A DNA stretch of 8,807 bases from an uncultured Sphingomonas sp. (GTDB taxonomy: Bacteria; Pseudomonadota; Alphaproteobacteria; Sphingomonadales; Sphingomonadaceae). The translations under genes and the position numbers were made by a program. Positions within the stretch are counted from its first letter, which is position 1. Each line of letters opens with the position of its first letter. Under the pieces are notes generated by a model, which saw nothing but the letters and a program-made list of their open reading frames with translations, was not told where the DNA came from and ran no database searches. The DNA is taken from NCBI GenBank assembly GCA_946886645.1, contig CAMPIY010000068.1, positions 1 to 8,807 on the forward strand, read 5' to 3'. This document shows, piece by piece, positions 6,079 through 8,807 of the stretch.

Positions 6079-7920
6079 TCAGCCGGCCTTCTTCGCCGCG
6101 ATCCAGGCGTCGATCTTCTTCTCCAGGATCGCCAGCGGCAGACTTCCGGTCATCAGCACTTGGGCGTGGAAGTCCTTGATGTCGAACTTGTCGCCAAGCT
6201 CGGCCTCGGCCTTCCGCCGCAGCCGCTGGATGGTCATCGCGCCGGTCTTGTAGGCCAGTGCCTGGCTGGGAATGGCGATATAGCGCTCGACCTCGGCGGT
6301 CGCGTCCGTCTTCCCCATGCTTGAATGGTCGAGCATATATTTGATCGACTGTTCGCGGGTCCAACCCTTGCTGTGGATGCCGGTGTCGACCACCAGCCGC
6401 ATCGCGCGCAGCATCTCGTCGTCGAGCGTCCCCATCCGCTGGATCGGATCCTTGTAGAAGCCCATGTCGTAGCCCAGCGTCTCGGCATAGAGCGCCCAGC
6501 CTTCGACATAGGCGGTATTGCCGCCGTAGCGCATGAAGGGCGGAAGCGCCTCATTCTCCTGCGCCAGGCTGATCTGGAAATGGTGACCCGGCGAACCTTC
6601 GTGGAGGTATAGCGTCGTCATGCCCGGCGTCGTACGGGACGGCAGATCATAGGCATTGAAATAGAAGGTGCCAGGGCGTGAGCCGTCGGGCGTGCCCTGC
6701 TCGTAGCTTCCGCCCGCCTCGAACTTCTCGCGGAACGGTTCGTAGGGGCGGATCTCCAGCTTGGCCTTGGGGATTGTCGAGAAATATTCGGGCAGCTTGG
6801 CGTCGACCCGTTTGCCGATGTCGTAATAGCCCTGGGTCAGCGCCTCGCGGGTCGGCATTTTGAACTTCGGGTCGGTGCGCAGATAGTTGAAGAAGGCCGG
6901 CAGGTCGCCCTTGAAGCCGACCTCTTGCTTGACCTTCTCCATCTCGGTCGTAATCCGCGCGACCTCGTTGAGGCCGGTCTGGTGAACTTCTTCCGGCGTC
7001 AGCGGCAAGGTCGTCGTCGACTGGACCAGGTAGCGGTAAAGCTTGTCACCGCCCTTCATGTACATCAGCCCGACGCCTTCGCGGGCGTTCTGCAGATATT
7101 CGTTCTTCAGGAAATCGCGAAGCCGGGTTAGCGCCGGGTAAAGCTCGCCCTCGATCGCCGCACGATACTCCGCCGTGAACCGCGCCTTGTCGGCGTCGGA
7201 AAAGTCCGCCGGGAACTGCTTCACCGGACCGTAGTAAGGCGACTCCTCGGTGGACTGCTTGAGCTGGGTGTCGAGCTGCTCGATCATGTTGCGGACCGTC
7301 ATCTTGGTCTCGACGACACCACTCTGCTCGCCCTGGCGGAAGCGCGCAATGGCGCGATCAATATAGGTCGCGAACTCCTTGTGGCGCTTCAAATTATTCT
7401 CATAGTCCGCGACGGTCTTGAACGGCGCCGCGCCCTGTCCGCTAGCGAAGGTCGGATAGAAGGTGTGGTAGCCGAAAAAGTGGTTCATCGGCCGGACTTC
7501 GGTCAGCGCCAGCAGGTCGGGCTGGTAACCGCGCAAGGTGTCCTGGGTCGAATATTCGAACACGTCATAGGCCAGCTGATCGGTCGCATTCAGTGCCGCC
7601 CGGTCGATCGCATGGAGCGCGGCTAGGTCATGCTCCGCCGCCGCTTTCTCGCCGGCATAATATTCGTCGCTGATATAGTCGCCGAACCGGTCGGCGTAGC
7701 GCATGTCGCCGCGAAACAGGCCGTTCAGCGGATTGCGCTGAAGGTTCGCTTCGTCACTTTGCTTGAACAGGCGGAACAGCTGGTCGTGGGCCGATTCCGT
7801 TACGACGGGCGCGGCGGCTTCGACCGGAACGGCGGCAACCTCGGCGGGCGGCGCCGTCGTCGTGCAGGCGGCAAGCGCGATGGCGGTGGCCGATGCGGCG
7901 AAAGCGAACGTCAATTTCAT
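6079..7920 (-). CDS. DUF885-family lipoprotein, putative metallopeptidase-like
   Basis: A 613-residue exported protein of the DUF885 family. The start at 7920 gives a lipoprotein signal peptide, MKLTFAFAASATAIALAAC, with lipobox L16-A17-A18-C19, so the mature protein is probably lipid-anchored in the envelope. A TAP/PAEV-rich linker (about 20-45) leads to the long alpha-helical body. Conserved family motifs are HEGSPGHHFQ (from His440), EGWALYAE (Glu473), VVDTGIHSKGWT and ERYIAIPSQALAYKTG. The HExxPGHH arrangement and downstream Glu resemble zinc metallopeptidases, which is why the family is often called peptidase-like; I infer this and do not know a tested substrate. AAGGGG lies 9 bases before the ATG. 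An in-frame extension to 8013 is rejected because it would be read out of the upstream terminator and would destroy the signal peptide. It stands downstream of the rcnB-like gene but is insulated by a terminator. Confidence 0.92.
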   Translation of the reverse strand: MKLTFAFAASATAIALAACTTTAPPAEVAAVPVEAAAPVVTESAHDQLFRLFKQSDEANLQRNPLNGLFRGDMRYADRFGDYISDEYYAGEKAAAEHDLAALHAIDRAALNATDQLAYDVFEYSTQDTLRGYQPDLLALTEVRPMNHFFGYHTFYPTFASGQGAAPFKTVADYENNLKRHKEFATYIDRAIARFRQGEQSGVVETKMTVRNMIEQLDTQLKQSTEESPYYGPVKQFPADFSDADKARFTAEYRAAIEGELYPALTRLRDFLKNEYLQNAREGVGLMYMKGGDKLYRYLVQSTTTLPLTPEEVHQTGLNEVARITTEMEKVKQEVGFKGDLPAFFNYLRTDPKFKMPTREALTQGYYDIGKRVDAKLPEYFSTIPKAKLEIRPYEPFREKFEAGGSYEQGTPDGSRPGTFYFNAYDLPSRTTPGMTTLYLHEGSPGHHFQISLAQENEALPPFMRYGGNTAYVEGWALYAETLGYDMGFYKDPIQRMGTLDDEMLRAMRLVVDTGIHSKGWTREQSIKYMLDHSSMGKTDATAEVERYIAIPSQALAYKTGAMTIQRLRRKAEAELGDKFDIKDFHAQVLMTGSLPLAILEKKIDAWIAAKKAG

Positions 7921-7971
7921 TTCAGCAGACCCCTTGTTCATGACGCGCGGCGCGCCTGTCCCGAACATGGC

Positions 7972-8006
7972 AAAAGGGGCGCCGCGGTTGTCCCGCAACG
8001 CCCCTT
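7972..8006 (-). terminator. Intrinsic terminator after the rcnB-like gene
   Basis: On the minus strand AAGGGGCGTTGCGG and CCGCGGCGCCCCTT form a continuous 14-position stem with two U-G wobbles around a 5-base loop. The stem runs into TTTT. It starts 21 bases past the rcnB-like stop and lies 51 bases before the DUF885 start, so it should separate the two genes transcriptionally. No T run follows on the plus strand. Confidence 0.8.
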
Positions 8007-8027
8007 CGACCAATGGCTTGCCTCTGT

Positions 8028-8738
8028 CTACCAGAAGAAATTGTAGAGAACGTCGGCCACCTGACCGGTGTAGATGTTCACCAGCAATGCATCGTCATAG
8101 TAGCGGACCCACCGATACGGACCGTAGGCCGGCGGCAGGCGATACATCCAGGGATCGTCTAGCCAATAGTTCGACCCGTAATAGCTCGAACCGATATTGA
8201 GCCCGATCGAGAGGCGGCGATAACCCCAGCCGTAGGGGTCGAAGTAGCGGCCGAGCCGGAACAGCGACCGGTGACTGTTGCGATAGTTGCGCCAGTCGTA
8301 GCGATTGTCGCGGCGCCAGTTGCTCGACCAGCGCTGGTGATCGGACGTGCGGACGTGCCGCTCGACCGTCCGTTGCGGAACGCCGGAGAAGCTGCCGTCG
8401 GTGTGGCGGCGAACCACGGTACGGGTCTGCTGGTCGCGATTCACGCGGCGGATCGCTTCCGCCGGGCCGCGATCCGTCCGGCGAACCTGCCGGACTTCCT
8501 GCTGAACCGGCCGCGCCTGCCGCTGCTCGATACGGACGGCGCGACTGGAACGCTCCGCCTTAACCGGGCGCTCGGCACGCTGAACATGTTCCGTACGCTG
8601 GGGGCGCTCCGCCGATGACCGCTCGCTGCGGTGTTCGGACGAACGCTCGTGGCGCGACTCATTATTGTCAGGCCGCGCGTACGCCGTCGCCGGCATCACG
8701 ACGCCTGCCATCAACAGGGGGATGAGAAACTTACGCAT
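8028..8738 (-). CDS. RcnB-like periplasmic protein
   Basis: A 236-residue exported protein with a C-terminal RcnB-type domain. In E. coli, RcnB is periplasmic and affects nickel/cobalt homeostasis; whether this copy does so is unknown. The start at 8738 yields the signal peptide MRKFLIPLLMAGVVMPATA with probable cleavage at AYA-R near residue 22. Residues 24-115 are low-complexity and charged (Arg, Glu, Ser, some His). Next comes a Trp/Tyr/Arg/Asn-rich stretch (about 130-165). The final section, PPAYGPYRWVRYYDDALLVN through TGQVADVLYNFFW, is the diagnostic family end. GGAG (8745-8748) lies 6 bases before the ATG, which rules out the in-frame ATG at 8768 that would disrupt the signal peptide. 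A hairpin precedes the ribosome site and a strong terminator follows, so the gene is probably monocistronic. No efflux pump or metal regulator gene is visible in the window. Confidence 0.88.
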   Translation of the reverse strand: MRKFLIPLLMAGVVMPATAYARPDNNESRHERSSEHRSERSSAERPQRTEHVQRAERPVKAERSSRAVRIEQRQARPVQQEVRQVRRTDRGPAEAIRRVNRDQQTRTVVRRHTDGSFSGVPQRTVERHVRTSDHQRWSSNWRRDNRYDWRNYRNSHRSLFRLGRYFDPYGWGYRRLSIGLNIGSSYYGSNYWLDDPWMYRLPPAYGPYRWVRYYDDALLVNIYTGQVADVLYNFFW

Positions 8739-8750
8739 TTGACACTCCAC

Positions 8751-8781
8751 AATCCAAATCGACTTCATGAGTCGTTGGATT
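8751..8781 (-). promoter_or_regulatory. Bulged hairpin just before the rcnB-like ribosome site
   Basis: AATCCAA (8751-8757) pairs with TTGGATT (8775-8781), and CGACT (8760-8764) pairs with AGTCG (8770-8774) around a 5-base loop, leaving a 2-base bulge on one side. On the minus strand the hairpin ends 2 bases before GGAG. It could be a leader element or a protein operator. It lacks a T run and is not an intrinsic terminator. Confidence 0.5.
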
Positions 8782-8793
8782 GAAATTGCGTCC

Positions 8794-8807
8794 CGGCTGA
8801 TGAGCCG
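8794..8807. repeat. Short inverted repeat at the right edge
   Basis: CGGCT-GATG-AGCCG is a perfect 5-bp hairpin ending exactly at the window edge. It may be part of a larger stem, such as a terminator of the next gene, cut by the boundary. Confidence 0.3.

Noticed and set aside
7921..8013. Extension of the DUF885 protein to an ATG at 8013
   Set aside because: It would translate through the rcnB-like terminator and place 31 residues before a perfect lipoprotein signal peptide.
8661..8668. Arg/Glu/Ser-rich repeats in the rcnB-like gene read as DNA repeats
   Set aside because: They reflect low-complexity protein composition; no exact tandem DNA unit could be found.

Overview
The window looks like ordinary chromosome from a GC-rich alphaproteobacterium, most probably a sphingomonad. 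The evidence is strong G/C preference at third codon positions, a class I (archaeal-type) lysyl-tRNA synthetase in place of the usual bacterial class II enzyme, and the style of its exported proteins (DUF885 lipoprotein, RcnB-like protein, small S41 protease). The assignment to sphingomonads is an inference from family content, not from a marker gene. I see no transposase, phage gene, integrase, CRISPR array, tRNA or rRNA.

Layout. Positions 1-2324 (minus) hold most of a DinG/XPD-type iron-sulfur DNA helicase whose 3' end runs off the left edge. Its N-terminal ~200 residues resemble an eroded DnaQ-like exonuclease. Head-to-head with it, only 28 bp between start codons, is the class I lysyl-tRNA synthetase gene (2353-3927, plus), which probably starts with TTG. 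It converges on an exported S41 (IRBP-like) peptidase gene (3924-4976, minus); the two stop codons share the tetranucleotide TTAG. Upstream of the peptidase lies a probable 74-residue small protein (5049-5273, minus). It diverges from an Lrp/AsnC-family regulator (5372-5851, plus) that has a perfect TGCCA-N5-TGGCA palindrome just before its start and a clear intrinsic terminator after its stop. A 613-residue DUF885 lipoprotein (6079-7920, minus) and an RcnB-like periplasmic protein (8028-8738, minus) complete the window, separated by a strong intrinsic terminator.

How the genes relate. No pathway links them: they are DNA repair, translation, envelope proteolysis, one local regulator and two exported proteins. 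The Lrp-like protein most plausibly controls itself and perhaps the divergent small ORF/peptidase unit.

The least explained DNA is the non-coding sequence. The convergent gap 5852-6078 carries, beyond the terminator, two overlapping nested hairpins that share one arm and so cannot form together, plus a 10-bp-phased direct repeat. The rcnB-like gene has a bulged hairpin immediately before its ribosome binding site. I found no clear new multi-gene system; these non-coding structures and the degenerate exonuclease domain are the best leads.
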